Part shown: positions 12,230 through 25,014 of the stretch, piece after piece
Layout of the letters: each line of letters begins with the position of its first letter
How positions within the stretch are numbered: the first letter of the stretch is position 1
Assembly (NCBI RefSeq): GCF_030704535.1
Contig: NC_081822.1
Coordinates: 8,598,501-8,662,500, forward strand
Source: Vitis vinifera
Lineage: Eukaryota; Streptophyta; Magnoliopsida; Vitales; Vitaceae
Length of the DNA: 64,000 nucleotides
Direction of reading: 5' to 3'
The notes under the pieces: model-generated
The model's input: only the letters and a program-made list of their open reading frames with translations
What the model was told of the DNA's origin: nothing
Databases searched by the model: none
Made by a program: the position numbers and the translations under genes

Positions 12230-13861
12230 TGTGGATGAGTTATGCTGGGAAGATGATGAAAATCAAGTGCTTTGCAATACTTTCCGCGAGAGAAATTTAA
12301 GGTACAGCGTATCTTTTGTAACGACTGAGGAACCCCACATAGAGAAATGTAATGCCAGGAAGATGTTGATGAGCAGAGGATTTATAATACTTAAAATGAA
12401 ACTATGGTCAACCTGGTCAATATCAGCACGATAAGTTCAAGTATATGTCTTTTTCTCGGCGATTTTTTTCCTTAGAAGACTTGATCATTATCCGTTTGTA
12501 ATATTGCTACCACCGGTCTTTCTTATGCTCTGTTTGGATACTTTTTGGTTGTATGGGTTAAGAATCCTAAGTGATAGCCTGTTGCATTGTAGGATAAGGG
12601 CCGGCTTTCCTTTCTTGCTCTTGCTCCTCAGTGAGCAGATGATGGTCCATTCTGTTGAAAAGTATATATCACTTATAATATCAATTAATATTAGCTTTGT
12701 TATGTCACAATAGTATTGATGAATTGATAATCCCTTTTTTATGGTCCATGAAATTTAATTTGAAATAATTTATTGAATATAATAATATGGAAAGATATTA
12801 AAAAATTATATATGCTGGTGAGTACTCAATCACTATCCGATCATTAAGAACTCGGTACATGCATGGCTGATCATCATAATGGGACATGGATGCTTATATA
12901 TATCTCGACTCCGAATGAGATTGGAGAGCAGGTTTCAAAATGAATTTGATAGCATTTAACGTTAGGACACAGGAGATGCATTCATGAATTGGAGGAAGGC
13001 AAAATACCCTTAAATGCTTTCCATTGGAATGTTTCTTTACTAGAAACTGTGGACAACAAAATTACCATTATTTTGACATTCTCACATAGTTTTCTAAATG
13101 ATGGCATAAACGCATATACTCAAATTTCGGATGAATGAGTTCCAAACAGCAGCTAGTGACACTACCATGGTAATTTGTTAGAATGGTAAAGAGTAAGAGT
13201 GCCAAAGGGAAACCTTGCAGGCGATCTCCAGGATGTTTCGAGATGGGTAATGGGACTAATGAAATTAATTTAGTGAAAATTTTGGGTGATATATACCATG
13301 AAAGGAGCCTATTTCTATTATAATTGAAAAAAAACGTTGACAGCAAACGGAAAAGTTTGAAGCGGATGCATGCAAGAAGAAAATAAAGGAAATGTTAGAA
13401 ATAGGTGACCAACAGAAAACATATATAGCTGGCCTTGTGCTGTAGGTGCTGAAATAGTAGTACTAATGCTTCCATTCAAGTAGTCTATGACGATATCATA
13501 GATAATGTGATAGTGATTCTTTGTTAAAACCGTAGAGTGCTGATGCAAAAGATGAGGACAGTTTGCAGTTTGTTTGTTTCACATTACAACACAACACGAG
13601 AAAAGAATAAAAATAAAAACTAGTCTGAATCCACTCATTTCTGAAAATGATCTTCGGCTCACATAAGTTTCATTTTATCTGCTCCAGCCTGTCGATCATG
13701 TGTCTTCTTAAAACCAATTCTGGGTTGTCCAGGCTTCTTTCCTTCAACAAAGTAAGTTTAATTTTTTGAGGCAGGGCTACCTCGTCTCTTGTGCTTCAAT
13801 TGAATGGATCATCTTGTTGGCCCAACGCATTCTATATGTCACTATATCAGTATGGAAACAT
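12230..13861. other. Head-to-head intergenic region of the first two subtilases
   Basis: No supported gene. It contains the minus-gene promoter (TATAAA at 12381-12386). Small open frames at 12504-12713 and on the minus strand at 13068-13548 have no recognisable content. Confidence 0.5.
12381..12386 (-). promoter_or_regulatory. Putative TATA box of minus-strand subtilase
   Basis: TATAAA on the minus strand, about 150 bp upstream of the ATG at 12229. The other cluster members have their TATA motif 50-60 bp before the ATG, so this gene would have a longer leader. Position-based inference. Confidence 0.45.
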
Positions 13862-14887
13862 CAGATTTCCTTTTTCAAAGGAACTCATAAACCACCTGGT
13901 TGAATTTCTTAAACCCTTTTTTCATACTCATTTTTATATCAATGAATATATACCTATCCGTATTTGAGCTATCTGGAGATACCTAGTAAACCAAGCTTGG
14001 AATTAGCAGGACAATGCATGATTCAAGCTGTATATGAGGCCCACTCATTGTATATATATTCATGGTAGAGACAAAGTTATCTGCCATGATATTTAGCATA
14101 TCCAGACTGTGCCACTCACCAAAACTTTCAGATGCAATTCTGCCTGTTTCCAATTGTAGCCTTGCGAGAATTTACAGGGTATCTCCGGATATTTAATGTA
14201 GCCGAGCTCCTCCAAACAAGTTCAGCTAAAAGATATCAAGAAGTGCATTTGACCAAAAACTGGCATTAGCTGCGAACGAGGCCCACTTCATTATAACTTG
14301 CATTGCACTAATTGTATTCAAATTGTGTTCACATTATTTGCAAAAATGTTCTCTCCATTAATGTGTAACTTCTTTTGCTTCCTACTCATACAAAGTACTC
14401 AAATATATATAAAAGAGAAACAATTCACAATACATACTCAAAATAAATCTTTAATCAACCAGAATTAACAGCTACAGTTCTTATATACGATTATGAGGGA
14501 TACGGAATATTGCCATCTTTTATCCAAAAAAACTTTTCTAATTAGGAAAGAGATATTGCTATTTTAAAGGAGTCTATGGTTGATGATGATTTTGTTTCAA
14601 ATATCAACATGAAGATTTTAGTCCAAAAATGGCAATATGCAGATTTTACAACCATGTAATAAACACAAACTAGTAATTTAAATATATATAAACAATTTTT
14701 CAAGGGTTAAGATGGAACAAGACTAATTCGGCCTCGGCAATAAAAAAGGATCACTGGCCCGCTGCCAAGCTCAATTATTAAAACTGCGACCGGCCCTGGA
14801 GGTAAATTTTTCTTATTTCTTTTTATATTTGTCTTATTTTAAGGCTCCCATCATTGTCTTTCATAGCTTGACGACACTAGTGATCAT

Positions 14888-14895
14888 TATATAAT
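14888..14895 (+). promoter_or_regulatory. TATA box of subtilase at 14939
   Basis: tatataat begins 51 bp before the ATG at 14939. The gene at 39572 has the same octamer 55 bp before its ATG. The motif overlaps the upstream in-frame ATG at 14894, which argues that this earlier ATG is not in the transcript. Confidence 0.7.
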
Positions 14896-14938
14896 GAGGT
14901 ATCAGCGCCCATATGGACTCCATTCAAGTGAAAGAACC

Positions 14939-17230
14939 ATGGGGTTTGATAATGTGGTTCATCGTCTCTACTTGATATTCCTTGCATGGATTTTGTTTAC
15001 TCTCCATTTCAGATCAGCGTCAGGAGAGAGGTCCACGTATATCATCCACATGGACAAGTCTCTCATGCCTAAGGCTTTTGCTACCCATCACCACTGGTAC
15101 GCCTCCACCGTCGATTCCCTCATGACGGCTGCTTCCACAACATCCATCGCCGTTCAATCCACGCCTAAGCTTATCTACATTTATGATCATGTACTTCATG
15201 GTTTTAGCGCAGTTCTATCCAAAGGTGAACTGGAGAAGTTACGTAGGTCAACCGCAGGGTTTGTCTCAGCGTACAGTGACAGCACTGTCACACTTGACAC
15301 CACCCACACTCTTGAGTTTCTCAAACTCAACCAAATCTCGGGTCTATGGCCGGCGTCGGATTTCGGAAAAGACGTCATTGTTGGCGTTATCGACACCGGA
15401 GTCTGGCCCGAGAGCGCTAGCTTCAAAGATGATGGTATGACCCAAATTCCAGCAAGGTGGAAGGGAACGTGTGAAGAAGGACAAGAGTTCAACTCTTCCA
15501 TGTGTAACCGAAAGATGATTGGAGCTAGATACTTCAATAAGGGTGTGATAGCTGCAAATCCCGGTGTTAACCTAACGATGAACTCAGCTAGGGACACACA
15601 AGGTCATGGGACTCATACTTCGTCCACAGCTGCTGGGAATTACGTGGAAGGCGCGTCCTACTTTGGGTATGCCAAGGGAACTGCAAGAGGAGTTGCGCCC
15701 GGAGCCAGGGTGGCCATGTATAAGGTCCTTTGGGATGAAGGCCGATACGCTTCTGATGTTCTTGCTGGTATGGATCAAGCTGTCGCGGATGGTGTTGATG
15801 TGATTTCCATTTCCATGGGATTTGATCTAGTGCCATTGTATAAGGATCCTATAGCTATAGCTTCATTTGCTGCCATGGAGAAGGGTGTGCTAGTTTCATC
15901 TTCAGCTGGGAATGCAGGCCCATCTCTGGGGACGTTACACAATGGAATCCCATGGGTGTTGACCGTCGCAGCGGGTACCATTGATCGTTCATTCGCAGGC
16001 ACTTTGACTCTTGGTAATGGGTTAACCATCAGAGGATGGACCATGTTTCCTGCAAGTGCTTTGGTCCAAGATCTACCTCTTGTTTATAACAAGACTTTGT
16101 CTGCCTGCAATTCATCAGCACTGTTGTCTGGAGCACCTTATGGCGTCGTTATATGCGACAAGGTAGGATTTATTTATGAACAATTAGATCAGATTGCTGC
16201 GTCAAAGGTTGGAGCGGCTATAATTATTTCCGACGACCCCGAATTATTCGAGTTAGGTGGTGTACCTTGGCCTGTTGTGGTGATCAGCCCCACGTATGCA
16301 AAAGCTGTGATTGATTATGCCAAAACTGCTCATAAACCTACAGCCACCATGAAGTTCCAACAGACCCTTCTGGATACAAAGCCTGCGCCAGCTGTTGCTT
16401 CTTACACATCGAGAGGTCCTTCCCGCAGCTATCCTGGTATCTTGAAGCCGGACGTGATGGCACCAGGGTCATTGGTTTTGGCTGCTTGGATTCCAAATTC
16501 TGAGGCTGCAATAATTGGAAGTTTGTCGTTGTCCAGTGATTACAATATGATTTCCGGGACATCCATGGCCTGTCCACATGCTTCTGGCGTGGCTGCACTG
16601 CTGAGAGGAGCACACCCGGAATGGAGCGTGGCTGCTATTCGGTCCGCCATGGTGACCACAGCAAACCCATACGATAATACTTTTAATAACATACGGGATA
16701 ACGGATTAAGTTTCGAAATTGCTTCTCCTCTCGCCATGGGAGCCGGCCAAATTGATCCGAACAGAGCACTTGACCCAGGTCTAATATACGATGCAACTCC
16801 ACAAGACTACGTCAATCTCCTCTGCTCCATGAATTTCACCACCAAGCAAATCTTAACCATCACCAGATCAAACACTTACACTTGCTCCAACCCATCTCCA
16901 GACCTGAATTACCCATCCTTTATCGCTCTATACAACAACAAATCAACGGCATTCGTCCAGAAATTCCAGAGAACTGTGACGAATGTGGGAGATGGAGCAT
17001 CAAGTTATAAGGCTATTGTGACAGCACCGAAGGGCTCCAAAGTCATGGTCTCACCCGCGACATTGGCCTTCGAGAACAAGTATGAAAAGCTGAGCTACAC
17101 TCTGACTATAGAGTATAAGAGTGAGAAGGATGGCAAGGTGTCGTTTGGCTCGCTTACATGGATTGAAGATGATGGAAAACATACGGTGAGGAGCCCCATA
17201 GTGGTATCGCAAGTGGTGACACCATGGTAA
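14939..17230 (+). CDS. Subtilisin-like protease, SBT1.9/tomato SBT3-like (duplicate A)
   Basis: Intronless, 763 residues from the chosen start. An in-frame ATG exists 45 bases upstream (14894), but it overlaps the TATA motif and is absent from the duplicate at 29733, so I start at ATGGGG. The signal peptide is about residues 1-29 (LIFLAWILFTLHF core). The I9 prodomain is at about 32-120, with the mature end near TTHT (121-124). The catalytic set is D152 (VIDTGVWPES), H223 (GHGTHTSS), N325 (SAGNAGP) and S542 (SGTSMACPHA). A protease-associated insert lies at about 355-475 and an Fn3-like domain from about 656 (LNYPSF). N-glycosylation sequons are present, including NSS and NLT. The protein resembles my memory of tomato SlSBT3, so it is probably a secreted cell-wall protease; its substrate is unknown. 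It differs from the 29733 product at about 35 of 763 positions by my count. Confidence 0.95.
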   Translation: MGFDNVVHRLYLIFLAWILFTLHFRSASGERSTYIIHMDKSLMPKAFATHHHWYASTVDSLMTAASTTSIAVQSTPKLIYIYDHVLHGFSAVLSKGELEKLRRSTAGFVSAYSDSTVTLDTTHTLEFLKLNQISGLWPASDFGKDVIVGVIDTGVWPESASFKDDGMTQIPARWKGTCEEGQEFNSSMCNRKMIGARYFNKGVIAANPGVNLTMNSARDTQGHGTHTSSTAAGNYVEGASYFGYAKGTARGVAPGARVAMYKVLWDEGRYASDVLAGMDQAVADGVDVISISMGFDLVPLYKDPIAIASFAAMEKGVLVSSSAGNAGPSLGTLHNGIPWVLTVAAGTIDRSFAGTLTLGNGLTIRGWTMFPASALVQDLPLVYNKTLSACNSSALLSGAPYGVVICDKVGFIYEQLDQIAASKVGAAIIISDDPELFELGGVPWPVVVISPTYAKAVIDYAKTAHKPTATMKFQQTLLDTKPAPAVASYTSRGPSRSYPGILKPDVMAPGSLVLAAWIPNSEAAIIGSLSLSSDYNMISGTSMACPHASGVAALLRGAHPEWSVAAIRSAMVTTANPYDNTFNNIRDNGLSFEIASPLAMGAGQIDPNRALDPGLIYDATPQDYVNLLCSMNFTTKQILTITRSNTYTCSNPSPDLNYPSFIALYNNKSTAFVQKFQRTVTNVGDGASSYKAIVTAPKGSKVMVSPATLAFENKYEKLSYTLTIEYKSEKDGKVSFGSLTWIEDDGKHTVRSPIVVSQVVTPW

Positions 17231-17449
17231 AAACTTTCGATTACAGCCTAAGACATGTTCCTTTTTCATGTGAACTTTATTAATCTGAATTAAATATCAG
17301 ACCCGCGTTGCAGTCTTACACAGAGAATCTGCAAAACTATTGAGTTCCAAATATTTAATTCTGAATCCCATGATAAGTTAAAGATATAAATGTTTTTTTT
17401 TTTTCTTTCTCATACTAACTAATTCACCTTTTATTAAAAATGAATAAAA

Positions 17450-17572
17450 ATATATTTAAAAGTGATTATAAAAAATATTTCTAACGTTTTTAATATTTGA
17501 ATGATAAATTTTTTTAAATATTATAAATATTAAAAACACTTTTTAAAATTGTTATGAAACGGGATCTAAAAA
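17450..17572. mobile_element. Short foldback MITE, about 125 bp (copy 1 of a four-copy family)
   Basis: Palindromic AT-rich segment: aaaagtgattataaaaaat and ctaacgtttttaatatttga on the left are mirrored by attaaaaacactttttaaaattgt on the right. Related segments occur at 49104-49215, 57715-57846 and 61427-61555. No coding capacity. Confidence 0.6.
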
Positions 17573-17645
17573 TTGATTAATAAAATTACTTATTCTCTTT
17601 TTTTGAAATTAAAATATATTCTTAATAAAAATTTTAATTTACTAA

Positions 17646-17923
17646 GGTGGTGTTTGTTTTTTTGGCTTTTTGCTGAAAATCATTTAGTTTTAGAATTTAG
17701 GTTGTTTGTTTTTTTACTTTTTCATGACTTATTATAAACTTTTTATTAAATAAAAAAAGCTAAAATATGTGGCTTTTTCTAAATAGAAAAAATAACATAA
17801 TGATTTTTTTTTACTTTTTAATACTTAATAGAAATAAAATACTACAAAAACAAACAACCTAATATTTAATACTATTAAGTATTAAAGTTCTATTTAGAAT
17901 TAAGTAAAAAAACAAACATCACC
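17646..17923. mobile_element. Tourist-like (PIF/Harbinger) MITE, 278 bp
   Basis: Terminal inverted repeats GGTGGTGTTTGTTTTTTT (left) and GGTGATGTTTGTTTTTTT (right, reverse complement) are flanked on both sides by TAA (17643-17645 and 17924-17926), the 3-bp target preference of PIF/Harbinger elements. The interior is AT-rich and non-coding. It lies about 400 bp downstream of the first plus-strand subtilase. Confidence 0.85.
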
Positions 17924-17926
17924 TAA

Positions 17927-20900
17927 GAATTTTCGAATTTATATTTTAAACTCATGAAATAATTTTAAATTTATTTCTGAATGTTGTCTTTCCCTTGCAA
18001 ACATTAGTTTAGTCCGTCATTACGATGATCAGGAAAATTATTTAAAAAATTATGGAACCCGTAAACATTAATTGTCAGTAAAAAAAATTTCCATTCCATC
18101 CTGATTGTGAATGGTGAAATTTATTGTTTTTTTTTATGATAAGAAGTAAATGAGTGGATTAAAATGTAAAAAACTTTAGACATCAAATCCCTATCCATCT
18201 GCTGAGCAAGTAGTTGGAACATAAATATTGTCGCTAGTCCAACATTTCCTAGACATTTGAGCCAACTAAAGTTATAATACATTAATACTTAATACTCAGG
18301 GATTAAAAATTTTAAATCATTTAATTACAAGATATTAAAACTATTTATTATTTATTATTTCGAATTTATAGAAAATTAGAATAATACAAAATCTAATTCA
18401 TATCTTTACTGATTCAAGGACGAGTTCATCTCTTATCTTTCATTTAATGTTATTAAATTTGAGATTTACCTTAACCTCTAAGGGGATGTAGGTTCTTTCA
18501 ACAATCTAGAATTTGATAAAATTGAGAGATTTTGGAATGATAGGATAAGTCATGGTTTTTCTTAATGCAAATATCAAACCTTAAAATGAGTTTAAGAAAG
18601 ATATATATAAGTGCTAAGACAAAATATTTTTTTATCTTGACTTAGTCCCTAATTAATTTGTGAGCCCAAGTCAAAGACGTAATCCATTGTCCTAGTTGAT
18701 ACATCTATTTAATTAAATGTAATTTTAATATTTTAATTTAATAATATATATATGGTACATCTATTTAATTCATGTGAGATGTACCACAAAGTATCAAAGT
18801 TTTATAGTTTAAAACTTCAAACTTCTGATTTGACATACTAATTAATGTTATTGTAAAGTTTTAATTTGTATTGAATTCTCATATTTGTATTATATTTCAA
18901 TTAACATAATAAAAATATTTAATATTTTTTATTAGTATTTATTTATCTTTTATCAATATTTTAAGTTATCTTATATTTTTATAATATAAATTATAAATTT
19001 AATTAAGAACTTATTCAAACTTATAAGATTATAATTACAAATTATATTTCATAAAAAGTATAATTTACGAATTATAAACTTAATTTTCATAAATAATAAG
19101 TTTTATTTACTAGTTATAAGCTATAATTTAATTTTAAAATTAACTCAATAAAATTACAAATATATGTACTTAAGGCACAAAGGTAATCGAGGGTGTGGCC
19201 TGGGCTCGACTGTCTTTTAGCCTTAGATATGGGGAGAGAAGATTGGGCCCAGCCCTGATGAATCTCTGTTTCCAACCTTTATAATTATAAATCTTATTTG
19301 TTACTAATTCCAATTTTTCATATAAATAATTATTATAAGTGTTTTATTATTGGAATAAATTTTAATATTTTAGTATGTTCAAAATATGTTCAATTTTTCA
19401 CTTTTTAAATTATTTGTTGATAAGTGATTGTTTGATAAATTAACTTAATAACTTAATTTAAGTCATCAAGTAAATTAAGTATGTTTTATTCTTAAATTCA
19501 TATCTTGATTTTATATTTTTATACCCATTTGTTCTATTTACCTTTTTGATTTATTTTGCTACTCTATGACTTACATTGTTATTTGACTTATTTTATCCCA
19601 ATTATAAATTATGAGGATAAATGTGTTAATTTGATAATTTAAAGTTAATTTTAGTAAATAACATTAATACTTAAAGTAAAAATTGAATAATAAGTTTTAA
19701 GTTAATAACTAAAGTATGATTTAACTTAAAATTAATTTAAGTCATTAACTAATAAGTATTCAATTTTATCAAACACCTCTTAACTATCTAATTTAATAAT
19801 ATAAAATAATGATGAACACACTTTCGTGATTTGAGATATTCTAATATATGTTAAATTATGGGTTTTTTTAATTATTAGTTTTCAAATATTAATCTTAATT
19901 TTCTAAAATAAGAAGAGAAATTTTAAACGCATTCACTTATTCTCTATGTATGTCCATTTTTTAAAATAAATAAATTTTACATGTGAGATGATGATAATTC
20001 CATTTTTTTTCAACCTATTCAACTCTACCAATCCAAAACCCTAACTCTATCTCTCCTCCATGTATGGATGAAACTTTGAAACTTGTTTGGAACTAATCTT
20101 TTAGAAATGGTTTCAAAATATAGTTTTAGTGAATGGTTCTTAAAAACAATTCTAAATTATTTTCAAAAAACTCAAATATTACAATATAAAATTTTTTTAA
20201 ATGTTTTTTATTTATTTTCAATTATTAATTAAAACACTACAAAAAATAATTAAAAACGTCTAAAATTTGTTCAAAAAAATCAGCTCATTTTCAAAATAAT
20301 TTTTTAAAAAGCTATTTTCTATCATAAAATTTCAAATATATTCCTTCAATTAAAAAAAAATATTTTTTATTCTAAACATTAATTAAAAAATATTTTCAAG
20401 AATAATTTTTTATCTTAATATTATTTACATATGAGTATTTTTTGATTGTCATATGTATAGTTGTTTTCAACCAAATTTGGAATTGAATTGACATAATGAT
20501 GCTAGATCTAAATCCATATGGGTCATATTTGATTGGTTGGATATAGTATGGTATAAGATATGTCCCATTCTGAATTTTAGGTAACTCAAGAACCTGACTC
20601 GGACCCTAGTTAAAGGTTTGACCTATTATTCTTAATCTAAGCTAATAGTCAACTCGAAGACCCTGATTTTTTTTTTCTTTTCCTGAAACCAATCATCACC
20701 TAATCACAAATATAATAAGTTTATCATCTTACCACCCAAGTGATTATCTAATTTATATATATTTTTACAATAATTTCTATGATAATATACTCCCAAAAGT
20801 CCTTTACAAAATTTAAAAATATAGATTAGATTACAATAATTTATATAACTCAAATTAGTGCATGCCAAATAAGTTAATATAAATTAAGAATGATCATGGT

Positions 20901-21390
20901 TAAGTTCTTTACTTTTTGGGACTTTCTAGAACATTCTTTGATATTCCTTCAATTCTTCCAAAACAATATCTAGAACTAAAAAGTTTTAAAAAGGAATGAA
21001 TAAGCATTTTCATATTGCTCAATAGGATGTTTTGCATCCAAAGGGGTTAACGATTCTAAGTGAATATAACATCGTAGTATACATAATAATGTTTTATTTA
21101 CATCATATATATTAAATAAAACTCAACCATACAAAATTAAATCAATCTAAGTTATCACATTTTTTTTCTTCATCAATCATACATATCATATTAAATATTT
21201 GTATTTTTCTTACACAAAATAAATAAATGATTTTTTTCTAGCAACATATTCGAACATACATTTGACGTCATTCAATCAAATAATTTATACAAATCCTTCA
21301 TCTAGATGCAAACATAATGCAAACGTTCACATACAATCAAATAATGTATTATTATTTTCGAGTTTTTACTGAAAGATATGCGTTCGTACT
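17927..21390. other. AT-rich intergenic DNA, repeat-derived in appearance
   Basis: No open frame of note on either strand and no recognisable coding remnants. It contains many short AT-rich inverted repeats, for example around 19000-19140 and 20080-20380, typical of old non-autonomous elements. Confidence 0.5.
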
Positions 21391-22110
21391 CAAATTGTAA
21401 CACCCAAAATTTAATCTATGGTCAAAATAGTAATTTTTAAAGTAATTAAGTAATTAATTAAATTCATTAAAGGTGAAAGAGTCCTTTCACAATTAAAAAT
21501 CCTAAGTATAAATTAGATTTTCCTCTTGTCTTCTTCATTTAGAAAACCCTATCAACCAGAATTTGAAAATTGGAGATTGTAGGGTTCAAGGGTTAGAGGT
21601 TCAGAGTTTGAAGTTCAGGTTTTTCTAGGTAAGATTCTAACCCTAAAATTAATATTTTATATTCGTTAGTTAGTTCTGAACACGTTAGATTTCTTGGAAA
21701 AATAATAATAATTTAGATTAGAATTATTTTATTTTATTTTTTTGTTTTATTCGTTTTAATATAAAAAATATTAGAAATTTAGGATTATTGGTTGATTTAT
21801 TGTTGGAAATTGGGAAATCTTAAGTTTTTGAAAAAAAAAAATGATTCTTTGGAAGATTTTGATTTGGGTTAGGGTTAATCTATTTAAATGTTTTAAGTCA
21901 AAATACTGAAATTATGAATATAGGTTGTTCTATTCATGATAATAGGGAAATTCCAAATTTTCTTAGATGAATAGATCTAAACAATGAAATATAACAAATT
22001 AAATGATTAAATATATATATATTTTATATGTGATTTAAGGGATTGGAAATTATTAAAAAAAAAAGGGCGTGAGCTCTAAAAAAGAAAAAAGGACGGGTGT
22101 GCGCTAGAGA

Positions 22111-22146
<36 letters not shown>

Positions 22147-22578
22147 GGAAGCTTGGGTGTTGAGCATGTGAGAAAGAATGAGTAGGATGGGAAAAAATAA
22201 TAATAATAAAATAATATTAAGAATAAGGGAGATAGGCATGGGGAGTGTGTTTGGTGGTTAATATATATATTATAGTTTAATTAAATTATGTTGTGTCCCA
22301 ATAAATAAATTGAAAATAAAATTTAAGTTTTATATGAATTATAAATTTATTAATTTTTCTAAAATAGGAATAGATGAAATTATCTTTCATAATTAAAAAT
22401 ATTAATTTGAATACTTAAAATTTTAGGATTGTTAAACTTATAATTTTAGATAAATAGTAATAGTTATTTCTCTTGTACTTTGTTAGGTGAAGAGTAGGTT
22501 TTCCGGAATTATTTTTCTTCAAAGTTTTTGAGGACTTCTTTTGAGGTAAAGGAAATTATACAGATTTTGCAAAAGAAA

Positions 22579-22616
<38 letters not shown>

Positions 22617-23940
22617 TGAAATGTGTAATTGTTACACTACAAGGAAAAAGATATATGGTGACATTTATAATAAGTCACTATAAACATAGGGTGTCACTAC
22701 AACATAGCGTCACCTTATCCACTGACACCATAGAGGGTATCAATTGGTGACGTATTTGGAAGCGACACCAAAGCAGATAAATGGTGACACATTCAGAAGA
22801 GACACCATATATTTTTAGTGATGCTTAATTTGATATAGAGTTGTATGAGATATATAAGGTGTCATATTAAATGCATCATCTTTGAGTTATGGTGTCACGT
22901 TAAATGTATCACCTTTAATTTATGGTGTCACATCATTGTAAATGATTATGGAAGATATGGTTGTTTTTTGTTGATTAGTTTGTAGATTTTTGTAATGCTT
23001 ATTAATAAATAAGACTAACCTGTGTAAATTGTCCATAAATATAATAATCATATTACATTTAACTTATATTTTCATAATGCTTATGAATTAATTTGTAACA
23101 TATTACATCATCCAATAATATTTGTATGTCAAATGTTCACAAAATGATAGTACATCAAACACATCAAACCCACCAAAACTAAAAAAGAAAAGTGAATACA
23201 CATTAAAACATGATTTAGAAATGTTAAGCTTCCCAACATTCATGTATACTTTCATTTCATATGCATAAAACCGGCTAACCATAAAATGACACAAGAGTTG
23301 CATCCAAAAACCCAAAATTCTCAATTCCAAATAAAGTAACATTTATGTCCTATAATGTATGACATAAGAGTCATATCTAAAAACCTAAATCTTGTTGCCT
23401 CTTTCTCCTTTCTTTTTATTCTTCATATTGTCCTCCCAAGAGTGTATACCTGCATTTCATAGTTTAATGAGTTTTAGAGTTCTTATTGAAAATAAAAATG
23501 TGATGTTATAAACAATAAACAAATCTAAGTACTAATGTTTTCTTTTTCTTTTTTCTTTTTCTCATTTTGGTATAAAAATAGTTCGTAAAGAATAAGTAAT
23601 GTTATACAATATCAATGGAAAATTCAATCATATAACAACTAAGGGACTTACCATGAATGATCACGATACATCAATATGATTCATGATTAGTTATAACACA
23701 AAAGTAATCTATTTTTCTCTAATTTCATCAAATTCTACTTGAGAATATGTTTTATTTGTCATCAAACTGAAATCAAATGAGAATAACATTAATATCACAA
23801 TAATTGAAAGTATGAAATTATGTACAATTCATTAAACGAGTAAAACCTTTGATGCAATAACTGTAAAATCAACAATTATTTCTTTAATGAATCTCATAAC
23901 AAAGTAGTCATATTTGAACTCAGTATTATTTTTTTACTAT

Positions 23941-24275
23941 TAAATTATTTTTAAACAAAATAACAATTATTAATATATTGGTTCATTTTTAAATACTTTC
24001 ATAAGAATATATTTTAACTACAAGTTATTTTAATTTATCAAAAGATTTTTAGGAAATGAGCTATTATCCATTTATTATTTTCTTATTTTTCAAAAAACAT
24101 TTTCAGTCATTTCATACACGTTTTCAACTACTAAAATTATTGTTTTTATAGAATAAACAAAGAAGCATAAGCATACACTTCTCCTCCACTCACTAAGTCA
24201 ACTATTACAATCACCATAATATTTTATTCACCTACCAATATCTCATTCCATTTAGATAACTCTCTCAACAAAATC
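23941..24275. repeat. Internal direct repeat of CACTA element, copy A
   Basis: This is similar to about 25015-25395 in the same orientation: both contain aaacaaaataacaattatta, ttttaggaaatgag.tatt, caactattacaatcacc and attcacctaccaata-like blocks in the same order. It is an internal duplication within the transposon about 1.07 kb apart. Confidence 0.7.
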
Positions 24276-25014
24276 ATTTCTACAATACTTTTTACTTTCC
24301 TATGATATTGAACATTTTATTCCATTTAGGTGACTCTCAACACAAAGAAAAGTAGGAATGTCTTCTTAGGTTAACTAAACAAAGACTTTTTTTTTTTACT
24401 TTACAATATGTATAAAAAAAAACAATTATTTATTACAAGGAATGTGGTAGAAATGTCATTTCATTTTTAAAGAATTTTTTAGAATTTCTTAAACATTTAC
24501 AAAAAATAGAATCTAACAATTTTATTTCTAAAAAAATTGATCAATTCAAAAAAGAAAGAAGAATGTTATTTTTAAAGAAAAGTTAATAAACCACTTTATT
24601 CTTGAATTATCTAAACAAAACTTACTAAAAAATATTTTATCCCAAATTTATTTTCAAAACTTTCTTATTGAAAACTATCTCATATATAAATTATTTTATT
24701 ATATAGAGAAATTCTTATTTTATTCTTTTTTTAGAGAAAAATTCACTTGTTTATTAAATATCAAAGAAGTCTATTTTTATGTCTATTATATATATATAAA
24801 TTCTCTTATTTTCATACAAGAAATTTCCATTTATGCCTAAAATACTTTTAGAAAAATCATTGCCAACAAAATTTTATTTTTAAAATTATTTTCAACATTC
24901 TTATTTAAAAAAAATTATCATTGGATTATTTTCAAAAAGGACAGTCCTAAAAAATTTAACCATTTATAACCCAATTTAAACTCAAAAATTATCCCCAATA
25001 TTATTTTATATTCC

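Larger units (their letters stand above)
13862..17373 (+). repeat. Segmental duplication, copy 1 (subtilase plus about 1 kb upstream)
   Basis: Similarity to copy 2 (28556-32170) begins at the shared segment aaaggaact.ataaaccacc (13877 here) and runs in patches through the upstream region, the whole coding region and the 3' flank to the shared gagttccaaatatttaatt. Upstream similarity is broken by insertions and deletions, for example between about 14390 and 14760; the coding part is gap-free. Copy offsets differ by 14794 bases in the coding region. Confidence 0.85.

Noticed and set aside
14894-14938. N-terminal 15-residue extension of the first plus-strand subtilase
   Set aside because: The ATG overlaps the TATA motif and is not conserved in the duplicate at 29733.
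15196-15597. 133-codon antisense frame, also present at 29990-30391
   Set aside because: It is antisense to the conserved catalytic region. Its conservation simply follows from that of the coding strand of the duplicates.
17924-21395. Possible additional retroelement bodies in the AT-rich spacer
   Set aside because: No gag, protease, reverse transcriptase or integrase-like sequence was recognised in any frame.
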